Positions 27,464-36,617 of a DNA stretch of 64,000 bases are shown here, piece after piece (the first letter of the stretch is position 1; every line of letters starts with the position of its first letter). Both the position numbers and the translations under genes were made by a program. The notes under the pieces were generated by a model that saw nothing but the letters and a program-made list of their open reading frames with translations, searched no databases and was not told the origin of the DNA. The stretch is taken from assembly GCA_016936235.1 (NCBI GenBank), contig JAFGPK010000005.1:1-64000 (forward strand), in the 5' to 3' direction. This DNA comes from Candidatus Fermentibacteraceae bacterium (GTDB taxonomy: Bacteria; Fermentibacterota; Fermentibacteria; Fermentibacterales; JCC-6).

Positions 27464-29410
27464 GTGATCAGGAGACTGGATGAGACCTCCCCGTCGGATT
27501 ACCTGGAGATAGGCCTTCGAAGCGGTCTCGAGATACATCAGCAGCTGGACACCGAGAAGAAGCTGTTCTGCCGCTGTCCTGTCCTTCCCTATAGAGATGA
27601 CTATGACGCCCAGGTCCTGAGGCACATGAGGCCCACCCTGTCGGAACTCGGTGAATACGACGGCACGGCCCTCATGGAATTCAAGACCAGGAAGAACATC
27701 ATCTACCAGATAAACAAGAACACCATATGCACGTACGAGATAGACGACACCCCGCCTTTCGAGCTCAACCGGCAGGCCCTGGAGTTCGGACTGGAGATAA
27801 CCATGCTCCTGAACTGCAAGCTTGTGAGCGAGATACATGTCCAGAGGAAGCAGTACCTGGACGGATCCATTCCCGCGGGTTTCCAGAGGACCACCATTCT
27901 GGGGGTGGACGGATGGATACCTTTCGGTGACAGAAGGATAAACATCATCCAGCTCGGTCTCGAGGAGGATGCCTGCAGAGAAGTCAGCGACAGGGGTCAC
28001 CTGAGGGTCTACCTGACGGACAGGCTGGGCATACCCCTGATAGAGACCGTGACCGCCCCCGAGATGAGGACTCCGCATGAGGTGGCCCAGGTTGCCAGGA
28101 TCCTCAGCAACCTCGCCAGGGCTTCGGGCAAGGTCCGCCGCGGCATTGGAGCGGCGAGACAGGACGTAAACGTCTCCGTGGAAGGCGGTAGAAGGGTGGA
28201 GATCAAGGGAGTGTCGCGTATCCCGGAGATCCCTCTTCTCGTCCACAACGAGGCTTTCAGACAGGTGTCATTGCTGGAGATAAAGGCTGAACTGGGAAGA
28301 AGGGGGATAGGGGATACAGATTTCAGCCATAAGGTGCTCGATCAGACCGGTGAGCTAGCCGGGACCTCCTACCCTCCGGCGGCTTCCGCCCTGAAGCAGG
28401 GACATCGGCTGAGGTCGGTGCTCCTCAGGGGGTATTCCGGTCTGCTCTCCGTACCGACGCAGCCAGGGAAGACATTCGCTGACGAGATCTCCGACAGGGT
28501 CAGGGTGATCGCGTGCCTCGACACCCTTCCGAACATCGTGCACGATGGCGGCGGGGGGGAGAGCTTCTCCGGCGCGGAATGGGAAATTCTGAAGCGGAAC
28601 GCCTCCTTCCGTCCCGAGGATGCACTGGTGGTGGTATGGGGATCGCCGGAGGACCTTGAGACAGCGGTGGGGGAGATAGCCATAAGGGCCAGGGAGGCCA
28701 TCGACGGAGTCATCAACGAGACCAGGCAGTCACTGCCTGACGGGACCAACGGTTTCGAGCGCATCCTGCCGGGTCCCAACAGGATGTACCCCGACACGGA
28801 CCTTCCACCCATCGCCATAGGGAACGAACTGATCGGCAGGATAACCTCCGGATTGCCGGAAAGGCCCTGGGAACGCGAGGAAAGGTACGTGACCGCCGGA
28901 GCGGCACCTGAATCGGCAAGGCAGATGAGCATCTCCCCCCTGAGGGACCTCTACGATGAGGCCCTGAAAGTGTCCGATTACTCCCCGGGGGAACTCATGC
29001 ATTTCTTCCTCAGCACGCTGAGCCATCTGAAGAAAAGAATCGACGTGCGGGAAGTGCCTGGAGACGTCCTCCTGCATGTACTCTCCGCCACCGGTGATTC
29101 GGGGCTTCCCCTCGAAGCCGCGGCTGCCGTCCTCAGGAGCGTATGCATACCCGGGGGGATTAACATCTCCGATGCACTGAAAGCACTGGAAATCCCCGGA
29201 GACGACGAGATCAGGAAGATGGCGGGTGACCTGGTCCGTGAGATGGACACGGAGACAATGGGGGAAGGCGCTCTCGCGCGCCGCCTGACAGGCATGATCG
29301 TCGAGAAATCCGGTTTTCTGGCGAAAGGCGCAAGGGTCACGGAGATAGTCAGGGAGTTCATCCCCGCCGGCAGCGAGTTCGCTGCCTCTTCTCGGAACAG
29401 CAGGAGGTGA
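27464..29410 (+). CDS. gatE: Glutamyl-tRNA(Gln) amidotransferase subunit E (archaeal-type)
   Basis: DYLEIGLRSGLEIHQQLDTEKKLFCRCP; YEIDDTPPFELNRQALEFGLEI; MYPDTDLPPI; adjacent to gatD. ORF-track start 27371 overlaps the -10 box; GTG 27464 has AAAGGAG upstream. Confidence 0.92.
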   Translation: MIRRLDETSPSDYLEIGLRSGLEIHQQLDTEKKLFCRCPVLPYRDDYDAQVLRHMRPTLSELGEYDGTALMEFKTRKNIIYQINKNTICTYEIDDTPPFELNRQALEFGLEITMLLNCKLVSEIHVQRKQYLDGSIPAGFQRTTILGVDGWIPFGDRRINIIQLGLEEDACREVSDRGHLRVYLTDRLGIPLIETVTAPEMRTPHEVAQVARILSNLARASGKVRRGIGAARQDVNVSVEGGRRVEIKGVSRIPEIPLLVHNEAFRQVSLLEIKAELGRRGIGDTDFSHKVLDQTGELAGTSYPPAASALKQGHRLRSVLLRGYSGLLSVPTQPGKTFADEISDRVRVIACLDTLPNIVHDGGGGESFSGAEWEILKRNASFRPEDALVVVWGSPEDLETAVGEIAIRAREAIDGVINETRQSLPDGTNGFERILPGPNRMYPDTDLPPIAIGNELIGRITSGLPERPWEREERYVTAGAAPESARQMSISPLRDLYDEALKVSDYSPGELMHFFLSTLSHLKKRIDVREVPGDVLLHVLSATGDSGLPLEAAAAVLRSVCIPGGINISDALKALEIPGDDEIRKMAGDLVREMDTETMGEGALARRLTGMIVEKSGFLAKGARVTEIVREFIPAGSEFAASSRNSRR

Positions 29411-30801
29411 TCCGGGTGTCATCCGACCGTTACAAGGGTTACAGAGGAAGAAGTCTCGACTGCCTGAGAAAATTCGATGCCGGCGTCTGGTCCGACGTGG
29501 AGATCAGGTCATCCAGGGGTGATTTCAGGGGCGTGATCCTCCCGAGGTCCGAGACTGCCGACGACGCGCACATCGTGCTCAAGATACACAATGGCTACAA
29601 TATCGGGATCGACGTGGACACCGTAGAGTCAATAACCGAATTCGGCAGGATCGAGGCGCACTACAAGATACCCGAAAAGGAGTTTCCCTTCGATCCGGGA
29701 AAACCGAATGTCAAACTCTTCGGCACCGGCGGAACGATCGCCTCCAGGCTGGATTACAGGACCGGGGCGGTGATACCCGCCTTCTCTCCGGGGGAACTCT
29801 ACGGATCGGTCCCGGAGCTGGCGGACATATGCAATCTCAGGACGGAGAAGCTCTACGGGGTTTTCAGCGAGAACATGGGGCCGGAACAGTGGAAGGGAAC
29901 GGCGGAAGCCATAGGCAGGGAGATAGAGAACGGGGTGGACGGCATAGTCATAGGCCATGGCACCGACACGATGCACCATACCGCCGCAATCCTGTCTTTC
30001 ATGGTTCAGGATCCGCCTGTCCCCATCGTCATGGTGGGTTCCCAGCGTTCCAGCGACAGGCCTTCCAGCGACGCGGCCCTTAACCTTATGAACGCCACCT
30101 ATGCAGCCGCCAGGAGCGACATAGCCGAAGTCATGGTCTGCATGTTCGGTCCCACCAGCGACCAGTACGGGCTCCTTCACAGGGGAACGAGGGTCAGGAA
30201 GATGCACTCGTCATACAGGTCCACGTTCAGGACCATAGGGGACATTCCACTTGCCATGGTGATGAAGGACGAGATCAGGGTACTCAAGGATGACCACAGA
30301 AAGCGAAGGAAGGATCGGACGGTGACCGTTAACACGGCATTCGACCCCAGGGTGTCCATAGTCTACTATTACCCGAACATGCAACCCGACATCATCGATT
30401 CCCTGATCGACAACGGATACAGAGGGATAGTCATCGCCGGCACCGGCCTGGGCCACGTCAACAAGCCTCTCTACCCGGCGCTGAAGAGAGCTTTCGATCA
30501 GGGAGTGCATGTATACATGACCGTCCAGACTCTATGGGGATACGTCCAGATGTTCGTCTACGACACCGGAAGGGACATGATGGACCTCGGCGTCATCCCG
30601 GCCTCCAACATGCTGCCGGAAGTCGCTTACATGAAACTCTGCTGGGCCCTGGGCCAGACCATGGACAGGGAGGAGGTCCGCAGGATAATGTGCACCCCTG
30701 TCGCGGGCGAGATTACGGAACGTGAGCCGCATAACGGATACATGATACTTCAGGGAGGCATCCCCGAGGTGGAGGAGTTCATCAGCAGGTACAACCGTTG
30801 A
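29407..30801 (+). CDS. gatD: Glutamyl-tRNA(Gln) amidotransferase subunit D (archaeal-type, asparaginase-like)
   Basis: AHIVLKIHNGYNIGIDVD N-terminal domain; LFGTGGTIASRLDYRTGAVIPAFSPGEL; VIGHGTDTMHHTAAILSFM; GSQRSSDRPSSDAALN; GYRGIVIAGTGLGHV. Confidence 0.94.
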   Translation: MIRVSSDRYKGYRGRSLDCLRKFDAGVWSDVEIRSSRGDFRGVILPRSETADDAHIVLKIHNGYNIGIDVDTVESITEFGRIEAHYKIPEKEFPFDPGKPNVKLFGTGGTIASRLDYRTGAVIPAFSPGELYGSVPELADICNLRTEKLYGVFSENMGPEQWKGTAEAIGREIENGVDGIVIGHGTDTMHHTAAILSFMVQDPPVPIVMVGSQRSSDRPSSDAALNLMNATYAAARSDIAEVMVCMFGPTSDQYGLLHRGTRVRKMHSSYRSTFRTIGDIPLAMVMKDEIRVLKDDHRKRRKDRTVTVNTAFDPRVSIVYYYPNMQPDIIDSLIDNGYRGIVIAGTGLGHVNKPLYPALKRAFDQGVHVYMTVQTLWGYVQMFVYDTGRDMMDLGVIPASNMLPEVAYMKLCWALGQTMDREEVRRIMCTPVAGEITEREPHNGYMILQGGIPEVEEFISRYNR

Positions 30802-30826
30802 CCTCGACCGTCAGGAACTATATTAT
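30798..30826 (+). promoter_or_regulatory. Sigma70-type promoter for hpf-hprK-ptsH-ptsI
   Basis: TTGACC (30798-30803, overlapping the gatD stop), 17-nt spacer, TATTAT (30821-30826). Confidence 0.55.
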
Positions 30827-30859
30827 CTCTTCGTGGTAAATACATCAGTGAATGCTAGG

Positions 30860-30905
30860 CTGCTCAGGATGTGCATAACAGGCATATGCGGAGCAGTATT
30901 TTTTT
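30860..30905 (+). terminator. Rho-independent terminator or attenuator hairpin with T-tract
   Basis: CTGCTC (30860-30865) pairs with GAGCAG (30891-30896); inner GCATA/TATGC; followed by TA then seven T's, rare in this high-GC sequence. Confidence 0.5.
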
Positions 30906-30925
30906 GTTCATGTTCATTCACCCCC

Positions 30926-30949
30926 CTCTTAGGGGCCGTCTCTTAGGGG
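30926..30949 (+). repeat. Tandem direct repeat CTCTTAGGGG x2, period 14
   Basis: CTCTTAGGGG at 30926-30935 and 30940-30949, separated by CCGT, in the hpf leader. Confidence 0.7.
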
Positions 30950-30975
30950 AGAACACTTCCTGGAAGGAGTACTTG

Positions 30976-31518
30976 ATGAACATTGAGATCAGCGGAAGGC
31001 ACTTCGACCTTACGGATGCTCTGAAGCAGCATGTCGAGAGGAAGCTGGACACCATCGACAGATTCTACGACGGAATACTCAATATACATGTGATACTGGA
31101 GGTCACTTCCGGGACCAATCATGTTCATATACAGGTGCGGGGCAATCATATAAAACTCGATTCAAAGGCCAAGTCCCACGATATCTACTCGGCGTTCGAC
31201 GAGGCTTTCGACACCCTTGAACACCGGGTGCGGAAGTTCAAGGACAAGATGCACAACCACAGAAAGAACCATGATTCCAACGGAGATTCCCTGAGCTTCT
31301 ACGTGGCCGCTGAGGAATCGGAACTGGACGACGGCATACTTATCGATGACTCCAGCGTTATACCGAGGCTTGACACTGAAGAGGCCATCGTGAACTTCGA
31401 GATCGAGCCTGAAAAGCAGTTCGTGTTCCAGAACAACGAGACCGGCAAGCTCAGTGTTGTATACTCGACCTCGAAGGGTAAGACACAGGTGGTCGAGCTG
31501 GTCAGGGAACAGAAATAG
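30976..31518 (+). CDS. hpf: Ribosome hibernation promoting factor, long form (HPF/RaiA family)
   Basis: MNIEISGRHFDLTDALKQHVERKLDTIDRFYD; C-term KQFVFQNNETGKLSVVYSTSKGKTQVVEL; AAGGAG SD before ATG 30976. Confidence 0.88.
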   Translation: MNIEISGRHFDLTDALKQHVERKLDTIDRFYDGILNIHVILEVTSGTNHVHIQVRGNHIKLDSKAKSHDIYSAFDEAFDTLEHRVRKFKDKMHNHRKNHDSNGDSLSFYVAAEESELDDGILIDDSSVIPRLDTEEAIVNFEIEPEKQFVFQNNETGKLSVVYSTSKGKTQVVELVREQK

Positions 31519-31532
31519 CGGAGCGCGTTCCC

Positions 31533-32504
31533 ATGAGAGATATTCCCGACAGGAAGGAACTCACTGTCGGAAAGCTGTACGAGCTTATGGGTGACAAGCT
31601 TGACCTCGAGCCCGTCAACGGGCCCTCGGGGCATGACCGTCAGGTTGCCTCACCGGATATCAGCAGGCCCGGAATGGCTCTGACGGGATATCTGCACAAG
31701 TTCCTCCACGAACGGATACAGATATTCGGCGAGACGGAGAAATCCTATCTCGATTCGCTGTCGGAGGAGGAAAGAAACTCCTCTCTCAGGTCTTTATTCG
31801 ATTTTCCCGTATACTGCAGCATAATCACCAAGGGTCTCGAGCCGCCGGAGGAACTCGTGAGGCTCTCCTTATCGAATTCGGCTGCTCTCTTCCTCTCTAA
31901 GAGGGACACCACTCCGCTCATACACGACTTGGCGGACTTCCTCGACCTGGTGTTCGCCCCCCGGACCGATGTCTACGGTACGCTTGTGGAAGTATTCGGT
32001 GCCGGACTGCTGTGCACTGGAAGAAGCGCCATAGGCAAGAGCGAAACGGTGCTGGGTCTGATCGAGAGGGGACACCGTCTTATCGCGGATGACATGGTTC
32101 ATGTCCGCCGGATAGGGAATGCCATTTTCGGAACAGGCGACTCGAGAATGGCTCATCATATGGAGATAAGGGGTCTTGGTCTTGTTGACGTGTCAGCATT
32201 CTACGGAATAAGGTCCATCAAGGATAGGCAGCAGATCCACCTGGAGGTGAAGCTGGAGGAGTGGTCGAAGGAGAACCAGGACTTCGATCGTACAGGTCTT
32301 GTCCAGCAGCTGAGCACAATCCTGGATATCCCCATACCAAGGACAGTTATCCCGGTACTTCCGGGCAGGAACCTCACTCTGCTCCTGGAGGTGGCGGTGA
32401 TGAACTACCTGCTTCTGCAGAAGGGTAGGAATGTGCCGGAAGAGGTTGAAAGGGATCTCATCGAGAGGATAATCAGGAAAGAGACCGAATCAGGGATGGA
32501 TTGA
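31533..32504 (+). CDS. hprK: HPr kinase/phosphorylase
   Basis: GAGLLCTGRSAIGKSETVLGLIERGHRLIADDMVHV; MEIRGLGLVDVSAFYG. Confidence 0.94.
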   Translation: MRDIPDRKELTVGKLYELMGDKLDLEPVNGPSGHDRQVASPDISRPGMALTGYLHKFLHERIQIFGETEKSYLDSLSEEERNSSLRSLFDFPVYCSIITKGLEPPEELVRLSLSNSAALFLSKRDTTPLIHDLADFLDLVFAPRTDVYGTLVEVFGAGLLCTGRSAIGKSETVLGLIERGHRLIADDMVHVRRIGNAIFGTGDSRMAHHMEIRGLGLVDVSAFYGIRSIKDRQQIHLEVKLEEWSKENQDFDRTGLVQQLSTILDIPIPRTVIPVLPGRNLTLLLEVAVMNYLLLQKGRNVPEEVERDLIERIIRKETESGMD

Positions 32505-32523
32505 ACCGAACCGGAGGTCCCTA

Positions 32524-32790
32524 TTGAAAACCGACAGAGCCGAAGTGGTGAACAAGCTGGGTATTCACGCCAGACCGGCAGCCCAGATAGTCAAGACCGC
32601 ATCCCTTTTCGACAGCATCGTCAATCTGACAGTGGAGGGCATAACCGTCAATGCCAAGAGCATCATGGGTGTCATGACCCTTGCCGCGTGCAGGGGAAGC
32701 GTGATCCAGGTAGAAGCGGAGGGGGAGGATGAGGATGCTGCGGTGCTTTCAATCATCGAACTCATCGGGAACGGCTTTGGAGAGGAATAG
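32524..32790 (+). CDS. ptsH: Phosphocarrier protein HPr
   Basis: NKLGIHARPAAQIVKTA (His phosphosite); NAKSIMGVMTLAA (Ser phosphosite); TTG start. Confidence 0.94.
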   Translation: MKTDRAEVVNKLGIHARPAAQIVKTASLFDSIVNLTVEGITVNAKSIMGVMTLAACRGSVIQVEAEGEDEDAAVLSIIELIGNGFGEE

Positions 32791-32796
32791 TCCGTC

Positions 32797-34575
32797 TTGA
32801 GCGTCAGGCTTTCCGGAACTCCCGCCTCTCCGGGAGTTTCCATAGGACCCGCATTTCTCCTGGACGTGGAGGAGATAAGGGTCATGAAGAAGGAGCTGGG
32901 GAGCGACGGAGAGGTCGAGCAGGAGCTCAGGCGGTTCCATAAAGCTCTGGAGGAGACCAGGAATGAGCTGGAACTGATCTCCGAGCAGGTGAGCGACATT
33001 ATCGAGGGAAAACAGCTGATCGAGGTCCATATACTCCTCCTGAACGATCCCTCGATGATCTCCGATGTTGAACACAGGATAAGGGGCGAGCGGGTCAGCG
33101 CGGAATACGCGGTCAGCAGGGTCCTCTACGATGTGCTGGAACGGTTCGATTCGATGAAGGATCCCTACCTCAGGAACAGGTCGGTTGACGTCAGGGATGT
33201 CGGCCGGAGAGTGATGGCCAACCTTCTCGGGACCGAACGGGAAGCACTGAAGAACATCAGGAATCCCGTGATCCTGGTCTCACGGGACCTCGATCCTTCC
33301 CAGACCGCGGGTCTCTCACGAAGGCAGCTGCTCGGGATAGTGACAGACCTCGGAGGCTCCACATCGCATACGGCCATACTGGCAAGAAGCATGGGCATAC
33401 CCGCTGTGGTCGGCCTCGGGGACGTGGCGGAGTACGCCGTACCCGGACAGACGGTGATAATCGACGGAATACACGGAAATGTCATTCTGGATCCTGAGGA
33501 AGACCAGCTGGAGTACTACTCCGAGCTCAAGAAAAGATACAATCTCGCCGAGGCGGAGATCGCCCTCAACTCCGAGAATCCCGCCGTCACAGGGGACGGG
33601 GTCCCCGTCGAGCTGTCAGCCAACATCGAATTCTCCCAGGAGGCGGACCAGGTGGGCAGGTTCGGAGGCAGGGGAGTCGGTCTTTTCAGGACGGAATTCA
33701 TAAGGCTCCTCGCGCCAGAAATGGAGGATGATGAGGAATTCCATTTCAGGGCCTACAGCCATGTGCTGAAGACCATCGCCCCCGATCCTGTGATAATCAG
33801 GACCCTTGATCTGGGTGGCGACAAGTTTCTGGATTCCATTCCCACCTTGGAGCGGAACCCTTTTCTGGGCTGGAGGGCCATCAGGATATGCCTGGACAGG
33901 CCGGAGAAGTTCGGCGTGCAGCTCAGGGCGCTGCTCAGGGCCGCAAGGTTCGGTAACGAGAGGATCATGCTGCCCATGATCACCGACCAGTTCCAGATAC
34001 TCAGGGTCAGGTCCATGCTGGAGGAGATAGCGGGACAGCTGGACCGGGCAGGTATCAGGAGGGGGGAGATCCCGCCTCTGGGCATAATGGTGGAGACTCC
34101 CGCTGCGGTGATAGCCCTGGACCACCTCCTGCCGCATGCGGACTTCGTCTCCATCGGCACCAACGACCTGACGCAGTATACTCTCGCGGTGGACAGGGGA
34201 AGTCCCTACGTGTCTAACCTCTTCGATCCCTTCCACCCGGCGGTGGTAAGGCAGATCGAGATGGCAGCCGGAAGGTGCCGCGAATCGGAGAAGTGGATCG
34301 GGATCTGCGGTCAGATGGCCAGCGATCCGCTGGCGATCCCGCTGCTGATCGGTTTCGGTATAAACGAGCTCAGTGTTCCCATTACCCTCATACCGGACGT
34401 GAAGGAGATGCTCAAGGCCATAAGGATGAACGAGGTGCGAGAACTGGCGGCGGAATCTCTGATGATGGAATCAGGCGAGCAGATAAGGAGCTTCATACTG
34501 AAATACGTCGAATCACGATACCCGGAGATCATTCTTGACGAGATCCATCGGGACAGAGAGGACGGTGGTTCCTGA
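32797..34575 (+). CDS. ptsI: PTS phosphoenolpyruvate-protein phosphotransferase (Enzyme I)
   Basis: GGSTSHTAILARSMGIPAVVGL; GIGLFRTEFI-like GVGLFRTEFIRL; FVSIGTNDLTQYTLAVDRG. Confidence 0.95.
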   Translation: MSVRLSGTPASPGVSIGPAFLLDVEEIRVMKKELGSDGEVEQELRRFHKALEETRNELELISEQVSDIIEGKQLIEVHILLLNDPSMISDVEHRIRGERVSAEYAVSRVLYDVLERFDSMKDPYLRNRSVDVRDVGRRVMANLLGTEREALKNIRNPVILVSRDLDPSQTAGLSRRQLLGIVTDLGGSTSHTAILARSMGIPAVVGLGDVAEYAVPGQTVIIDGIHGNVILDPEEDQLEYYSELKKRYNLAEAEIALNSENPAVTGDGVPVELSANIEFSQEADQVGRFGGRGVGLFRTEFIRLLAPEMEDDEEFHFRAYSHVLKTIAPDPVIIRTLDLGGDKFLDSIPTLERNPFLGWRAIRICLDRPEKFGVQLRALLRAARFGNERIMLPMITDQFQILRVRSMLEEIAGQLDRAGIRRGEIPPLGIMVETPAAVIALDHLLPHADFVSIGTNDLTQYTLAVDRGSPYVSNLFDPFHPAVVRQIEMAAGRCRESEKWIGICGQMASDPLAIPLLIGFGINELSVPITLIPDVKEMLKAIRMNEVRELAAESLMMESGEQIRSFILKYVESRYPEIILDEIHRDREDGGS

Positions 34576-34576
34576 C

Positions 34577-35557
34577 ATGCACGCCGTGATACCCGTTGCC
34601 GGAAGAGGGACCAGAATGAGGCCCCTGACATGGTCCGTACCGAAGGTCCTGATCCGCCTGGCGGGGAATACGATGCTGGGGCACATACTCGATGAGCTTG
34701 CAGTGGCCGGGGTGGACCATGTAACGCTCGTTACCGGATACCTCGGGGATCAGATAGTGAAATGGACCACTGAGAACTACCCCGGTATCAGTGTCGACCA
34801 TGCCGTGCAGGAGAAGATGGACGGACTTGCCTCCGCTATCAGCCTGGCATCGCCCATGACGGATGACGGCCCCCTTCTGGTGGTGCTCGGCGATACCCTT
34901 TTCTCAGCCGACCTTTCAAAGGCCATGGTGGATGGCAGGAACATGATCGCCGTAAGCAGGGTTGACGATCCGAGGAGGTTCGGGGTAGTGGTCATGGAAG
35001 GTGACAGAGTAGTGAGACTTGTGGAGAAACCTGCCGAACCTGTCAGCAACCTGGCCATAGTAGGCATCTACGTCTTCAGCTCCGGCAGGGCCCTCATGGA
35101 CGCCACCGAAAGACTGATCGGAAGCGGAAAGAGGACCAGGGGCGAGTACCAGCTCACGGATGCCATGCAGCTGATGCTGGATGACGGCCATGACTTCGGG
35201 GCTTTCAGTGTGGAGGGATGGTACGACTGCGGAAAACCGGAGACGATGCTCAGCACGAACCGCATCCTCCTTGACAGGGGCAGGGGCAGGTCCTCCTCCA
35301 GGGTGGAGGGATCGGTCATCCTGCCGCCTGTGAGCATACACGAGGATGCCGAGATCGTTTCCTCCATCGTAGGACCCTACGTCTCGATAGCCTCCGGCTG
35401 CCGTATCGAGGGAACACTGATATCCGACTCCATCGTAGGATGCGGCACCACCATCCGGAATGCCAACATCAGCGGCTCACTGATCGGTGACAACGCCACG
35501 GTGAGCGGCAATTCCGCCAGGATGATAGCCGGCAGTACCTGCGAAATTGAAATCTAA
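34577..35557 (+). CDS. NDP-sugar pyrophosphorylase / nucleotidyltransferase
   Basis: HAVIPVAGRGTRMRPLTWSVPKVLIRLAGNTMLGHIL; C-terminal left-handed beta-helix-like repeats. Confidence 0.88.
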   Translation: MHAVIPVAGRGTRMRPLTWSVPKVLIRLAGNTMLGHILDELAVAGVDHVTLVTGYLGDQIVKWTTENYPGISVDHAVQEKMDGLASAISLASPMTDDGPLLVVLGDTLFSADLSKAMVDGRNMIAVSRVDDPRRFGVVVMEGDRVVRLVEKPAEPVSNLAIVGIYVFSSGRALMDATERLIGSGKRTRGEYQLTDAMQLMLDDGHDFGAFSVEGWYDCGKPETMLSTNRILLDRGRGRSSSRVEGSVILPPVSIHEDAEIVSSIVGPYVSIASGCRIEGTLISDSIVGCGTTIRNANISGSLIGDNATVSGNSARMIAGSTCEIEI

Positions 35558-36617
35558 CCCCAGCAGAGGTCCCGCTCTAATCTATGCCGATGCGCTGGGC
35601 AACCGGGGCGGTACAGGAGTGTACCTCAGAAGGCTCCTGACCGGATTCGCCGGCAACGGGGCCGATGTGCTGGCAGCCGTTGGCGGGCAGGTGACATCGC
35701 CATCAGGGGCACTCGTTGCAAAACCGATGACCGGCATAAGAAAAGTGTTCTGGGAGAACATGATACTCCCCGCGGGTAATTACTCCCCGAGACCCGGCAT
35801 AGTCCACCTGCCGGCATTCTCCGGAAGAGGGATCCGGGGAGTTCCCAGTGCCGTCACGGTACATGATCTCGCCTTCTGCAGGAACCCGGCATGGTTCCCT
35901 CCGATAAGGTCCCTCTACTACAGGCTGCTTTTCAGACGGACGGCTTCAAAGGCTTCCGTCATAATGGTTGACAGTGATTTCACGGCCTCAGAGGCTGAAT
36001 CCCTCCTCGGGATCGAAAGGGAAAGGATAAGGAGGGTATACCTCTCCACGGAGCCCTTCGTGGCGGACCCGGCGGCCTTCAGGGAGAGTATCGGCATCAG
36101 CGGGAGGTATGTTGTGTTCACCGGCACTGTGGAACCGAGGAAGAACATCCAGGCCCTCCTGAGAGCATGGGCTGAGGTGAGACGGGTCCATCCCGAGCTG
36201 ACACTGGTACTGGCAGGCAGGTGGGGCTGGGGAAGCCGCAGGCTCCGGGAAAGCCTGGCGGGGACGGAAGGCGTGATCCATACGGGCAGTCTGCCCCTGA
36301 ACATTCTCAAGAGCTGCGTGAATGGAGCCTCCCTGATGGTCTACCCATCGCTTTACGAGGGTTTCGGTCTTCCGCCACTGGAGGCCGCCTCGGCCGGCGT
36401 ACCCTCGGTGGTATCTCCGGCGGAGGTCCTTAAGGAGGTCTACGGGGATATCTCCCTGGTGGCGGGAGGTTTTGACGCTACATCACTTTCGAAGGCCATA
36501 CTTGAAGGTCTGGAGACAGCCGTGGATGCCGGGGCTCTCATGGATTTTGCAGGGAGTTTCTCAGTGGAGACCATGGCTTCCGCCGTCCTGGACGTTTACC
36601 GGGAGTTCGGAGCATGA
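35547..36617 (+). CDS. Glycosyltransferase family 4
   Basis: GGTGVYLRRLL; VFTGTVEPRKNIQALLRAW; YPSLYEGFGLPPLEAASAGVPSVVS. Confidence 0.9.
   Translation: MKSNPSRGPALIYADALGNRGGTGVYLRRLLTGFAGNGADVLAAVGGQVTSPSGALVAKPMTGIRKVFWENMILPAGNYSPRPGIVHLPAFSGRGIRGVPSAVTVHDLAFCRNPAWFPPIRSLYYRLLFRRTASKASVIMVDSDFTASEAESLLGIERERIRRVYLSTEPFVADPAAFRESIGISGRYVVFTGTVEPRKNIQALLRAWAEVRRVHPELTLVLAGRWGWGSRRLRESLAGTEGVIHTGSLPLNILKSCVNGASLMVYPSLYEGFGLPPLEAASAGVPSVVSPAEVLKEVYGDISLVAGGFDATSLSKAILEGLETAVDAGALMDFAGSFSVETMASAVLDVYREFGA

Noticed and set aside
30871-30975. N-terminal extension of hpf
   Set aside because: Lies within the hairpin/T-tract leader; HPF homology starts at MNIEIS with a good SD.
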